Shown: positions 7,349-16,172 of the stretch, piece after piece
Layout: each line of letters begins with the position of its first letter
Position numbering within the stretch: position 1 is the stretch's first letter
NCBI GenBank assembly: GCA_014801225.1
Contig: JAAVEO010000012.1
Span: 1-42,587, forward strand
Length of the DNA: 42,587 bases
Direction of reading: 5' to 3'
DNA from: Bacteroides sp.
GTDB taxonomy: Bacteria; Bacteroidota; Bacteroidia; Bacteroidales; Muribaculaceae
Position numbers and translations under genes: made by a program
Notes under the pieces: model-generated
What the model saw: only the letters and a program-made list of their open reading frames with translations
Database searches by the model: none
What the model was told of the DNA's origin: nothing

Positions 7349-9493
7349 TTATTTCTTGATTCCGTCGCGGTGAAGCAGGGCATCGACTGTCGGTTTCTTA
7401 CCGCGGAATTCGATATAGAGCTCCATGGGATCTACCGAGCCGCCGCTCTCGAGCATCTTGTGGAAACGATTGGCTGTCTTCTTGTCGAAGATATTGCCGG
7501 TCTCCTCGAAGGCTGCGAAGGCATCGGCATCGAGTTCCTCACTCCATTTGTAGCCATAATAGCCGGCGGCATAACCTCCTGAGAAGATATGACCGAAGGA
7601 GGGAGCGAGATAACATCCTTCCACAGCGTCGAAGATACGCACGGGATCCAGAGCTTGATTCTCGAATACCTCTACATCAGCCGAAGCTCTCATAGGTTCG
7701 GTAATTGTATGGAAAGCCATGTCGAGGAAGCCGAAGCCGAGCTGACGCATACAAGCGTAGGCTGCTCCAAACTGCTGTGCGCGGGTGAATTTGTCGATAA
7801 GCTCCTGAGGCATCTTCTTGCCTGTCTTCTCATGCTTTGCGAAGCTGTCGAGGAAGGCCTTCTGGGAAAGATAATTCTCGTTGAATTGCGAGAAGAGCTC
7901 CACAAAGTCGTGGTATACGTTTGTGCCGGAAAGGGTGGCGTATTTCGATTGAGCTGAAAGTCCGTGGAGGGCGTGGCCGAATTCATGCAGGAAAGTATTC
8001 ACCTCATCGGGGGTAAGAAGCACTTTCTGTCCGGCTACGGGTTTGGAGAAGTTGCAGACGATAGAAATCAGGGGTACCGTGCGCACGCCGTTGTCATCCT
8101 TCTCCTCCGCACGATATTCAGTCTCCCACGCGCCGGGAGCCTTTCCGGGACGATAGAAGAAGTCTGTGTAAAGCACGCCGAGAAGATCCTTGTCAGGGCC
8201 GTATACCTCGAAAGCCTTTACATCGGGGTGATAGCCGGGGATATTCTTGTTCTCTTTGAAAGTATATCCGTAGAGCTTGGTGGCGAGACCGAATACACCC
8301 TTGATGGTGTTGTTGAGCTCGAAGTAGGGCTTCATGTCCTCATCATTGAAGGCATATTTATCATTCTTGAGCTTATCGCTCCAGAATGAGTAATCCCAAG
8401 GCTGGAGACGGAAGTCAGGCCCCTCTGTCTTTTGTGCGAACTCTTCGATTTCGGCAATCTCGGCTTTCATCGGTTCGGTATATGCCTCGCGGAGCTCGTT
8501 AAGGAAATTCCATACATTCTCCGGATTGCCTGCCATAGTGTTCTGAAGGCTGTAAGTGGCATAATTAGGGTGGCCGAGAAGGTTTGCGATTTCAAGGCGT
8601 ACGTTCGCGATATCCTTCAATACCTGAGCGTTATCGAATTCTCCTCCGATATTTCGCTGCGCGTAAATCATATACAGCTGCTTGCGAAGGTCGCGATCCT
8701 CCTGATATTTCATGAAGGGAGCGTAGGAGGGGTAGAACACGGTGAAGAGATAGGAATCTCCGTCATCGGCCTTACCCTCGGCCTCCAAAGCCAGGCGAGC
8801 CTCCTCACGTGCAGCCTCGCGGATAGAAGCGGGCAGACCCTTCAGCTGATCGCCGCGAAGCCAGAGGCGGCGGGAGTCGCTCTTCATATCGTTGCTGACA
8901 TTCTGACCGAATTTTACGGTAAGATCTGAAAGCTCATTATTCAGACGGCGATATTTCTCACGGTCCTTACCTTCGAGCGCAGCTCCGTTGGAGGCAAACT
9001 GAAGATAAGTCTCGGAAAGGAGGCGCTGATCCTCGGGAGTCAGATCGGTGCGGCTTGCACGATTGTCATACACATTTTTCACGCGCTTCCAGAGATTCTC
9101 ATTGAGAATGATATTGGCCTGATGCTCCGAGATAGCCGGAGTCACCTCCATCATGATATTCTGAAGAATAGTGTCGCCGAGAGCACTCTCAAGATTGCTG
9201 AGAGCGAGCACAGACTGATTGAGCAGACGGCCGCTTCGGTCGAGCGCTACGATTGTATTCTCGAAAGTGGGTGTTTCGGTAGAATTAGCCAAAGCATCCA
9301 GTTCGGCCTGATGGCGACGTATACCCTCAAGCACAGCCTCTTTATAGTCGGCAGGTTCGGCCTTGTCGAAAGCCACAGCCGCGTAAGGGGCGGTGGAAGG
9401 TTGGAGAAGAGGATTGACGCGCTGAGCGTCGGCAGAAGTGACAATTGTCATAATTGAAAATGCTGCTAATGAATACAAAAAGTGTTTTTTCAT
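7349..9493 (-). CDS. dcp: M3-family metallopeptidase (peptidyl-dipeptidase Dcp-like)
   Basis: 714 residues from the ATG at 9493, chosen because it gives a clean signal peptide (KKHFLYSLAAFSIMTIVTSADA, cleavage near residue 23); an upstream in-frame ATG at 9553 would run into the end of cdsA. The zinc site HEFGH is at residues 503-507, with E532 (YHDFVE) as the likely third ligand. The overall form matches oligopeptidase A/Dcp enzymes, which trim peptides from the C-terminus or cleave short oligopeptides. The signal peptide points to a periplasmic location. It lies 19 nt downstream of cdsA and is probably co-transcribed with it. Confidence 0.92.
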   Translation of the reverse strand: MKKHFLYSLAAFSIMTIVTSADAQRVNPLLQPSTAPYAAVAFDKAEPADYKEAVLEGIRRHQAELDALANSTETPTFENTIVALDRSGRLLNQSVLALSNLESALGDTILQNIMMEVTPAISEHQANIILNENLWKRVKNVYDNRASRTDLTPEDQRLLSETYLQFASNGAALEGKDREKYRRLNNELSDLTVKFGQNVSNDMKSDSRRLWLRGDQLKGLPASIREAAREEARLALEAEGKADDGDSYLFTVFYPSYAPFMKYQEDRDLRKQLYMIYAQRNIGGEFDNAQVLKDIANVRLEIANLLGHPNYATYSLQNTMAGNPENVWNFLNELREAYTEPMKAEIAEIEEFAQKTEGPDFRLQPWDYSFWSDKLKNDKYAFNDEDMKPYFELNNTIKGVFGLATKLYGYTFKENKNIPGYHPDVKAFEVYGPDKDLLGVLYTDFFYRPGKAPGAWETEYRAEEKDDNGVRTVPLISIVCNFSKPVAGQKVLLTPDEVNTFLHEFGHALHGLSAQSKYATLSGTNVYHDFVELFSQFNENYLSQKAFLDSFAKHEKTGKKMPQELIDKFTRAQQFGAAYACMRQLGFGFLDMAFHTITEPMRASADVEVFENQALDPVRIFDAVEGCYLAPSFGHIFSGGYAAGYYGYKWSEELDADAFAAFEETGNIFDKKTANRFHKMLESGGSVDPMELYIEFRGKKPTVDALLHRDGIKK

Positions 9494-9512
9494 CGCATTG
9501 TATAGGTTAGTG

Positions 9513-10388
9513 TTAGAATACAGAAATAAGCTGAAAACAGAGATAATATACAAATACAGCCGGAGCTACGAGGAGAAGGGAATCTATACGGTCGAGGATG
9601 CCTCCATGACCCGGAATCAAATTGCCCGAATCCTTTAAATCAAGAGAGCGCTTCATAAGTGATTCCACGAGATCTCCCCATGTTCCGAAAATAGTGACTG
9701 TAGTTCCTAAACCGAGCCAGAATCCAAGATTGCCTTGGAACAATGGTATTTGCTCTCCTCCGAAGTAGCAAAAGAGGGCGGAGGCGATAAGATTGAATAT
9801 CAATCCTCCGAAGAATCCCTCCCATGTCTTTTTCGGACTGATTCTTTCAAATAGCTTATGGTGCCCGAAAAGACTTCCTGCAAGGAAGGCACCTGTGTCG
9901 TTGATCCAGATAAGTATGAAGACTACGAGCAAAAACGGTCCGAAACTCATCGTCCAAGAGGAATTATTGGCGTACCACTTATCATCAAGTGTCATATAAG
10001 CCATCACCGGAATCAAAGTCATCAGTAATAATGGCACACCGATATAAATCTGGGCCATAAGGGAATGGGAAAGATTTTTCACCGGTCGGGGATTCTCCAT
10101 ATATAGCTCAAGCACTAATCTTCCTATAAGGCAGGCAACCCAAATTATAAGAGGAATCACGTAAACACTATTGGCCATCAATACGCACATCACAGTGTCA
10201 AGAATCACCACCGGTATATTGCGGGATTCATTTTCTCGGCACATTTTTGCAAATTCCACTGTGGCCAAACATGCCAGGATTGTAGCCAACACCGATATGC
10301 CGATAGTCCCCGAGAGGCAGCATACGGAGATGATTGCTACATAAAGCAATCCGGATATAGAGCGTACGAGCAATTTCTTCAAATCCAT
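9513..10388 (-). CDS. cdsA: Phosphatidate cytidylyltransferase
   Basis: 291 residues; makes CDP-diacylglycerol from phosphatidic acid and CTP, the branch point for membrane phospholipids. It is an integral membrane protein with about eight hydrophobic segments, and carries the family signature near residues 241-268 (SLMKRSLDLKD... IPGHGGILDRID) and the upstream SPKKTWEGF motif. It is the first gene of a two-gene unit with the M3 peptidase and has its own -7 element at 10405. In related genomes I recall cdsA lying next to rsfS-ftsH; here an efflux operon lies between them (not verified). Confidence 0.95.
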   Translation of the reverse strand: MDLKKLLVRSISGLLYVAIISVCCLSGTIGISVLATILACLATVEFAKMCRENESRNIPVVILDTVMCVLMANSVYVIPLIIWVACLIGRLVLELYMENPRPVKNLSHSLMAQIYIGVPLLLMTLIPVMAYMTLDDKWYANNSSWTMSFGPFLLVVFILIWINDTGAFLAGSLFGHHKLFERISPKKTWEGFFGGLIFNLIASALFCYFGGEQIPLFQGNLGFWLGLGTTVTIFGTWGDLVESLMKRSLDLKDSGNLIPGHGGILDRIDSLLLVAPAVFVYYLCFQLISVF

Positions 10389-10404
10389 TTCTTTTCCTTT
10401 TGTG

Positions 10405-10412
10405 CAAAATTA
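10405..10412 (-). promoter_or_regulatory. -7 element for cdsA
   Basis: On the minus strand TAATTTTG fits TAnnTTTG exactly, with a start about 10 nt before the ATG at 10388. No convincing -33 TTTG is visible upstream. It lies directly after the lpxA terminator, as expected for a new transcription unit. Confidence 0.5.
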
Positions 10413-10454
10413 CTCAAAAAATCCCATATATCTTATCCGTGGGCATAAAAATTT

Positions 10455-10496
10455 GAAAAGGAAGAAACAGATAAAAATGTCTGTTCCCTCCTTTTC
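10455..10496 (-). terminator. Intrinsic terminator of the efflux-lpxA operon
   Basis: On the minus strand the 17-nt arms 10496-10480 and 10471-10455 pair completely if two G-U wobbles are allowed, and are followed by AAATTTTTATG. On the plus strand the same positions are A-C mismatches, so the hairpin is built for minus-strand RNA. It lies 64 nt after the lpxA stop. Confidence 0.8.
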
Positions 10497-10559
10497 AATG
10501 CGAGAGTATTTCATCTGCCGATTGCTTGGCAGTATGTTTTGATTCAGTTGAGCATGTTA

Positions 10560-11354
10560 TCAATCAATGAGATCAAGAGGAAGCGCTACTACCTTGTAAT
10601 TGTTATCCTTGATGAATCCCGCGATAGCATTACGCTCCTTGCACTCGGGAATATCCTCGATAATGCGGTTGAGCGCATTGAATGCGGATGTGCTGCTTTG
10701 ATATATATGGCGATAACATTTCGCGATGTTTTCGATGGTCTCTTCGCTCTTTCCTCCTTTACGGAGTACAAATGCGTTGACGCCGTTATAGGTGATAGGA
10801 TTGTGTGCCATGATCACGTAGGGGGGCACCGGACCATTGACACGGCAACCTCCCTTGATAAGGCACCATTCTGCAATCTCACATCCTTCGTGAACTATCA
10901 CTCCGGAAGAGAGAATGCTACAACTCCCTACCTTTACGGCGCCGGCTATCTTCACCGAATTGCCAAGTACACAATGGTCGCCGATCTCTGAGTCATGGCC
11001 GATATGGGTCTGTGCCAGGATAAAGCTGCCACTTCCCACTTTGGTGGTGCCTCCCTCATAGATACTGCGATTGATAATGACTTGTTCGCGGATTGTGTTG
11101 TTGTCACCTACGGTCACAAAACTATATTCCCCTTTCCAGCGGAAATCCTGAGGTTTGGCTCCGATCACGGCTCCCTCGTGGATACTGTTGTTCTTACCGA
11201 TACGGCTACCGTTGAGGATACTCACATGAGGATGGATATGGCATCCTTCTCCAATCTCCACATCTTCCTCGATATAGGCAAATGCGTCAATGGTGACGTT
11301 ATCGGCTATCTTCGCATTTTCATGCACGAAGGCCAAGTTACTGATGTTCTTCAT
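10560..11354 (-). CDS. lpxA: LpxA-family acyl-ACP--UDP-GlcNAc O-acyltransferase (divergent)
   Basis: 264 residues with the left-handed beta-helix hexapeptide pattern (IADNVTIDAF, VEIGEGCHI, RIGKNNSI, IGDHCVLGNSVKIAGAV) and a helical C-terminal domain. The LpxA hallmarks H117, H120 (THIGHD, catalytic His equivalent) and H155 are kept, and the length matches E. coli LpxA (262). Other usual residues differ: VHQF is VHEG, the Q before DVPP is lost (VNGPVPP), and L(K/R)RRGFS is LRKGGKS. It may be the lipid A enzyme or a paralogue with changed acyl or sugar specificity. It is the last gene of the RND efflux operon, 33 nt after the outer-membrane factor gene. Confidence 0.75.
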   Translation of the reverse strand: MKNISNLAFVHENAKIADNVTIDAFAYIEEDVEIGEGCHIHPHVSILNGSRIGKNNSIHEGAVIGAKPQDFRWKGEYSFVTVGDNNTIREQVIINRSIYEGGTTKVGSGSFILAQTHIGHDSEIGDHCVLGNSVKIAGAVKVGSCSILSSGVIVHEGCEIAEWCLIKGGCRVNGPVPPYVIMAHNPITYNGVNAFVLRKGGKSEETIENIAKCYRHIYQSSTSAFNALNRIIEDIPECKERNAIAGFIKDNNYKVVALPLDLID

Positions 11355-11387
11355 TGTCTGACGTTTTTAGATTCAACACCGGGGAAA

Positions 11388-12770
11388 TTATCTACCGCCG
11401 CCTACAGCCTGATAAAGGCTGATGATGGCCGCTACTTTCGAATGCCAGCAAGCCAGACTTGCGAGCTGTGCGTTGAGCAGACCGCTGCGGGCTGTAAGGA
11501 GCTCCAGATAGGTGGTGCCGGTATTATACATGAGGAGTTCCTCGGTATATTCCACGCTCTTTTCCAACTGGTCGATTTGCTTAAGCACAAACTCTCTTTT
11601 CTCTGCATTGGTTCGGATTGCTGTCAAGGCATCGCTCACATCTGCACTCGCATTGAGCACTGTGCTCTCGAAGTTGTTCATGGCCTGCTCCTGGCGTGCC
11701 TTTGAGGCTTCGAGATTGGCGATATTGGCTCCGCGTGAGAAGAGGGGAGCTGTGAGCTGTCCGGCAAGCTGGATAAACCATTTTCCGGGATTGGAAATCA
11801 TGCTTCCGAGAAGATTCGTGAAGCCTCCCTGTGCGGAGATGGTAAGATTGGGATAGAAATTCGCCCGGGCTGCTTGAGTGGCGTAATAAGCGGATGCCAA
11901 GGAGCGCTCTGCTGCACGTACATCAGGACGCACTGCAAGATAGCTCATCGGCACTCCCTCTTTGAGATTGGAAGGAAGGTCGAAGTTCATGTCGTTCCCT
12001 ATCTCCCAGGTCTGCGGATAAGCACCCAAAAGCACGGAAAGCGCGTTCTGAGTCTGCTTGATCTGATTCTCCAGATCAGGAATGGTTGACATGATATTGT
12101 AATAATTAGCACGGCTTTGTACTACTGCTGCCTCATTCATTCGGCCCGCCTCTTTCATAAGCTCCATGGATTCCACCTGATCTTTCCAGATCTCGGATGT
12201 GCGCACCGTAAGGGCATATTGCTGGTTAAGGAGCATCAGGGCATAATATGTGCTTGCAACTCCGCAGATTATCTGCGAACGGGCGGCCTGCTCATAATCC
12301 TGCATCTGCTCCACAGCCACTTGAGCCGCTCTCTTTTTGTTGGTGATCTTGCCGAAAGCGTCAATCTCCCAGCTGAGAGCAGCCGGAATTGTGTAGCTCC
12401 AATTCATGTGGGATCCGCCGTAGCTAGCTGTGCCTCCGTTGGGGTTAAGAGCTAACGAGGGGAAATAACTTAGCTTCGCTCCTTTGAGTTGGGCGCGGGC
12501 TATATCGATATTCAGACGTGCGTTCTCAAGGTCTTGGTTGTTGGCAAGTGCCAGACGTATGAGATTCTGAAGTTTCGGATCGGTGAATACCTCCTCCCAC
12601 CCCAGAAAGGGGAGGGAAGTGGAATCCGCCTGCGCCTCCACCGACTTCTGATAGTCGGCCACAAAGGCATTATCCTGTGGAAGCTCGTACTTCTTATAGA
12701 TGTTACAGCTTCCCAATGTCACGGCGAGCATTGCTGCCACTGCCGCATTTTTTATAAATGATTTATTCAT
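11388..12770 (-). CDS. RND efflux outer-membrane factor (TolC/OprM-type lipoprotein)
   Basis: 460 residues. The N-terminus has a lipoprotein signal with lipobox LGSC (C22). Two homologous halves of long helices and short strands are visible; typical NodT/OprM features include PFLGWEEVFTDPKLQNLIRLALANNQDL near the start and VPMSYLAVRPDVRAAERSLA near residue 280 (from V-P to A). Family members form the trimeric outer-membrane duct of tripartite pumps. The gene begins 4 nt after the pump gene stop, so the two are tightly coupled. Confidence 0.93.
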   Translation of the reverse strand: MNKSFIKNAAVAAMLAVTLGSCNIYKKYELPQDNAFVADYQKSVEAQADSTSLPFLGWEEVFTDPKLQNLIRLALANNQDLENARLNIDIARAQLKGAKLSYFPSLALNPNGGTASYGGSHMNWSYTIPAALSWEIDAFGKITNKKRAAQVAVEQMQDYEQAARSQIICGVASTYYALMLLNQQYALTVRTSEIWKDQVESMELMKEAGRMNEAAVVQSRANYYNIMSTIPDLENQIKQTQNALSVLLGAYPQTWEIGNDMNFDLPSNLKEGVPMSYLAVRPDVRAAERSLASAYYATQAARANFYPNLTISAQGGFTNLLGSMISNPGKWFIQLAGQLTAPLFSRGANIANLEASKARQEQAMNNFESTVLNASADVSDALTAIRTNAEKREFVLKQIDQLEKSVEYTEELLMYNTGTTYLELLTARSGLLNAQLASLACWHSKVAAIISLYQAVGGGR

Positions 12771-12773
12771 TGA

Positions 12774-15700
12774 TTATCTGTCGATGCTGTATTGTTCGAT
12801 TTCAGATGACATGTCGGAGTTATCCTTATCGTGCCATTTCATGGGTGAAAGTTTCTCTTGGAGTGACTGGAAGGCGACGAAGAGCGCGGGCACGATAAGT
12901 ACCTGAAGCACCATACCTATGAGCATACCGCCGATAGCACCCGAGCCCAAAGCCTGGTTACCGTTACGACCGGCACCGTGAGCAAACATCATCGGGAGCA
13001 GACCGATAATCATGGCAAGTGATGTCATAAGGATAGGTCGTAAACGGTCTACCGCTCCCTGAATACCGGCCTTCAGGATACTCATTCCTGTCTTACGACG
13101 ATCAAGGGCAAACTCAACGATAAGAATTGCATTCTTGGCGAGAAGACCGATAAGCATGATAAGTGCAATCTGAAGATAGATATTGTTATCTATATCCATC
13201 ATTCTCGCAAATATAAATGTGCCCATAAGGCCGAACGGCACAGAGAGGATAACTGCCCAGGGAAGAATATAACTCTCATACTGAGCCGAAAGGATAAGAT
13301 ATACGAAGAGAAGCACGAGAATAAACACATATCCTGTGGAACCGCTTGAGCCGGATGCTTCTTCGCGCGTCATACCCGCATACTCGAAACTATAACCTGA
13401 AGGTAGTGTCTCCTGCGCAATACGGTTGATGGCTGCGATTGCGTCGCCGGAGGATACTCCGGGGGCCGGAGAGCCTGTCACTGATATGGCGGTGTACATA
13501 TTGAATCGGTCAATAAGGTCAGGACCATATACTCGTGTCAGTTTCACAAAGTTGTCGATTGGGGCCATCTGATCGCCGTTGCGTATCTTTATGCGCTTGA
13601 GTGTTTCGGGCGATACTCGAGATTCAGGATTGGCCTGCATCATTACACGATAGAGCTTACCGTAGCTGTTGAAGTTGGAGATATACATACCGCCATAATA
13701 GCCTTGGAGCGCGGAAAGCACCTGATTCTGTGTAAGACCGGCTTGTTTCACCTTAGCAACATCTATTTCCACCAGATACTGAGGGAAGGTGGGGTTAAAT
13801 GTAGAATATGCCATTTGTATCGCGGGGTCGGCGTTGAGGGCTCCGATGAATTTCTGATATATCCCGAAGAATTTGTTAAGGTCGCCACCTGTGCGGTCCT
13901 GAAGTTTAAGCTCGAAACCGTTGGTGGAGGAGTAACCGGAAATCATAGGAGGCTGGAAGAACATGATCCGAGCATCTTTGACGCTGCCGGTCATCATAAA
14001 GAGTCTGCCGAGAATTGCGGAAGCGCTCTCGGTATTCTCATCACGCTCGTCCCAAGGTTTCAGCTTGATGATGAATGATCCGTAGCTGTTGCCCTGACCG
14101 CCGATGAAGCTGAAGCCTGTGATGGCGGTGCGGCTCTTTACAGCCGGTATCGAGCCGATGATACTGTCCACCTTGTTCATAACCTCCTGAGTTTTCTCCT
14201 GTGAGGTGGCGGGGGGAAGTGTCACTGCACCCATTATCGTACCTGTATCCTCGGTAGGAACAAGCGATGTGGGGGTGATGGCCATCAACCATACGAGAAT
14301 AGCTATGGAGGCAGTTACCAGTGAGAAGCCGATTATCTTATGGTTACAGAAAAAGCTTACCAGTTTATGATATACGCTGAGTAGTTTGTTAAAACTATTG
14401 TTGAATGCGTTGATGAAGCTCTTTGTGAATATTCCGAAGAGGGCTATAAGGGCCACACATATTGCGATAACGCTATGCGCCACATTCTCGAATGTGTACC
14501 AGCCTAATACAAGGAATACGATGGCTGCTATAAGGAATGCTAACGTGACGATAGGGGGGAAGTTGAGACGCTTCTTATAAGTATCAGCCATGGTATGCGC
14601 TGCTTCGCTGTAGGCCTCTCCCATACGTTCCTTGAGTGGCTTCTCATCGTGTCCTTTGAGGAATAGGGCACAGAGCGCCGGTGAAAGAGTAAGGGCGTTG
14701 ATTGCGGAGAGGCCGATAGCCATCGCCATGGTAAGACCGAACTGTCGGTAGAAGATACCGGAGGTGCCTCCAAGGAATGACACAGGGATAAACACGAGCA
14801 TCATTACAAGTGTGATGGAGATAAGCGCACCCGAGATTTCACGCATGGCATCGATGGAGGCCTTCTTTGCCGACTTGTATCCTTGGTCAAGTTTGGCATG
14901 GACCGCCTCGACGACGACTATCGCATCGTCCACCACAATCGCAATGGCAAGCACCAAAGCGGAAAGTGTCAGAAGGTTGATGGTGAATCCGAAGATATAA
15001 AGGAGGAAGAACGTACCGATAAGTGCGACGGGAATGGCAATCATCGGGATAAGCGTGGAGCGGAAATCCTGAAGGAAGATAAATACTACGATAAACACGA
15101 GAACGAATGCCTCCAACAGGGTCTTTATAACCTCGTGGATAGAGGCGAAAAGGAAGTCGTTGACACTCATTGTGGTCTCGAGAATCATTCCGGCCGGTAA
15201 TTCCTTACGTGCCTGATCCATAAGTTTCTCGATATCCTCGATTACGGCTGTTGCATTGGAGCCTGCTGATTGATAGATAATAGCCGAGGATCCGAGATGG
15301 CCGTCATTGAGGTTATTGAAGCCGTATGTGAGGCGTCCGAGTTCTACATCCGCCACTTCACCGAGACGAAGCAACTCTCCGTTAGGCATGGCGCGTAGGA
15401 TTATATCCTCAAACTCCTTCTCTTCAGTGAGACGACCTTTGTAACGGAGTACATACTGGAAACTCTGATTTCCCTGCTCGCCAAACTGACCCGGGGCAGC
15501 CTCGATATTCTGTTCCGCAAGTGCGGCGGTTATATCGGATGGCATCAGTTTGTATTGCGCCATCACATCAGGCTTCAGCCATATTCGCATTGAATAGTCA
15601 GAACCGAACGACATAGCCTCACCTACACCGGATACACGTTTGATCTGGGGCAGGATATTGATACTCATGTAGTTGTCGATAAACTGTGTGGTATATCGGT

Positions 15701-16142
15701 CGTTGGGGTCATACATACCGATTACCATAAGCATCGAAGTCTGACGCTTCTGGGTGATCACACCTACCTGGTTTACCTCCGAGGGGAGGAATGAAGCGGC
15801 CTTGGCCACACGGTTCTGAACGTCTACCGCCGCCATATCAGGGTCGGTACCTTGTTTAAAGTGTACCTCGATTGTAGCGGCGCCATTGTTGGTAGCCGAC
15901 GATGCCATATAATCCATATTTTCGGCACCGTTGATTTGCTCCTCGATAGGGGCGATGACTGAATTCAGTACGGTCTGTGCGTTCGCTCCGGTATATGTCG
16001 TAGTCACTCTGACCGTCGGAGGCGCAATATCGGGATACTGCTCGATAGGGAGGCTGACCAGGCCGAGGAGACCGAAAATCACGATGAAAATCGAGATTAC
16101 GGTAGAAAGCACCGGTCTGTTTATAAATCCATCAAGTTTCAT
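12774..16142 (-). CDS. RND efflux inner-membrane pump (AcrB/MexB family) with extra membrane hairpin
   Basis: 1122 residues, about 70 longer than E. coli AcrB. The HAE1 pump features are present: the start KLDGFINRPVLSTVISIFIV, proton-relay D405-D406 in TM4 (IVVDDAIVVVEAV) and K1003 in TM10 (GLLAKNAILIVEFA). The AcrB equivalents are 407-408 and 940, so the extra residues lie between them. They map to about residues 495-575, between TM6 (LSPALCALFLKG) and the FNNSFNKLLSVYHKL helix, and hold two added hydrophobic stretches (~525-550 and ~555-573). It exports hydrophobic compounds with the adaptor and outer-membrane factor encoded beside it. Substrates cannot be read from sequence. Confidence 0.95.
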   Translation of the reverse strand: MKLDGFINRPVLSTVISIFIVIFGLLGLVSLPIEQYPDIAPPTVRVTTTYTGANAQTVLNSVIAPIEEQINGAENMDYMASSATNNGAATIEVHFKQGTDPDMAAVDVQNRVAKAASFLPSEVNQVGVITQKRQTSMLMVIGMYDPNDRYTTQFIDNYMSINILPQIKRVSGVGEAMSFGSDYSMRIWLKPDVMAQYKLMPSDITAALAEQNIEAAPGQFGEQGNQSFQYVLRYKGRLTEEKEFEDIILRAMPNGELLRLGEVADVELGRLTYGFNNLNDGHLGSSAIIYQSAGSNATAVIEDIEKLMDQARKELPAGMILETTMSVNDFLFASIHEVIKTLLEAFVLVFIVVFIFLQDFRSTLIPMIAIPVALIGTFFLLYIFGFTINLLTLSALVLAIAIVVDDAIVVVEAVHAKLDQGYKSAKKASIDAMREISGALISITLVMMLVFIPVSFLGGTSGIFYRQFGLTMAMAIGLSAINALTLSPALCALFLKGHDEKPLKERMGEAYSEAAHTMADTYKKRLNFPPIVTLAFLIAAIVFLVLGWYTFENVAHSVIAICVALIALFGIFTKSFINAFNNSFNKLLSVYHKLVSFFCNHKIIGFSLVTASIAILVWLMAITPTSLVPTEDTGTIMGAVTLPPATSQEKTQEVMNKVDSIIGSIPAVKSRTAITGFSFIGGQGNSYGSFIIKLKPWDERDENTESASAILGRLFMMTGSVKDARIMFFQPPMISGYSSTNGFELKLQDRTGGDLNKFFGIYQKFIGALNADPAIQMAYSTFNPTFPQYLVEIDVAKVKQAGLTQNQVLSALQGYYGGMYISNFNSYGKLYRVMMQANPESRVSPETLKRIKIRNGDQMAPIDNFVKLTRVYGPDLIDRFNMYTAISVTGSPAPGVSSGDAIAAINRIAQETLPSGYSFEYAGMTREEASGSSGSTGYVFILVLLFVYLILSAQYESYILPWAVILSVPFGLMGTFIFARMMDIDNNIYLQIALIMLIGLLAKNAILIVEFALDRRKTGMSILKAGIQGAVDRLRPILMTSLAMIIGLLPMMFAHGAGRNGNQALGSGAIGGMLIGMVLQVLIVPALFVAFQSLQEKLSPMKWHDKDNSDMSSEIEQYSIDR

Positions 16143-16172
16143 TTCTTTCCAATAATGTTTTTAACTCAATTC

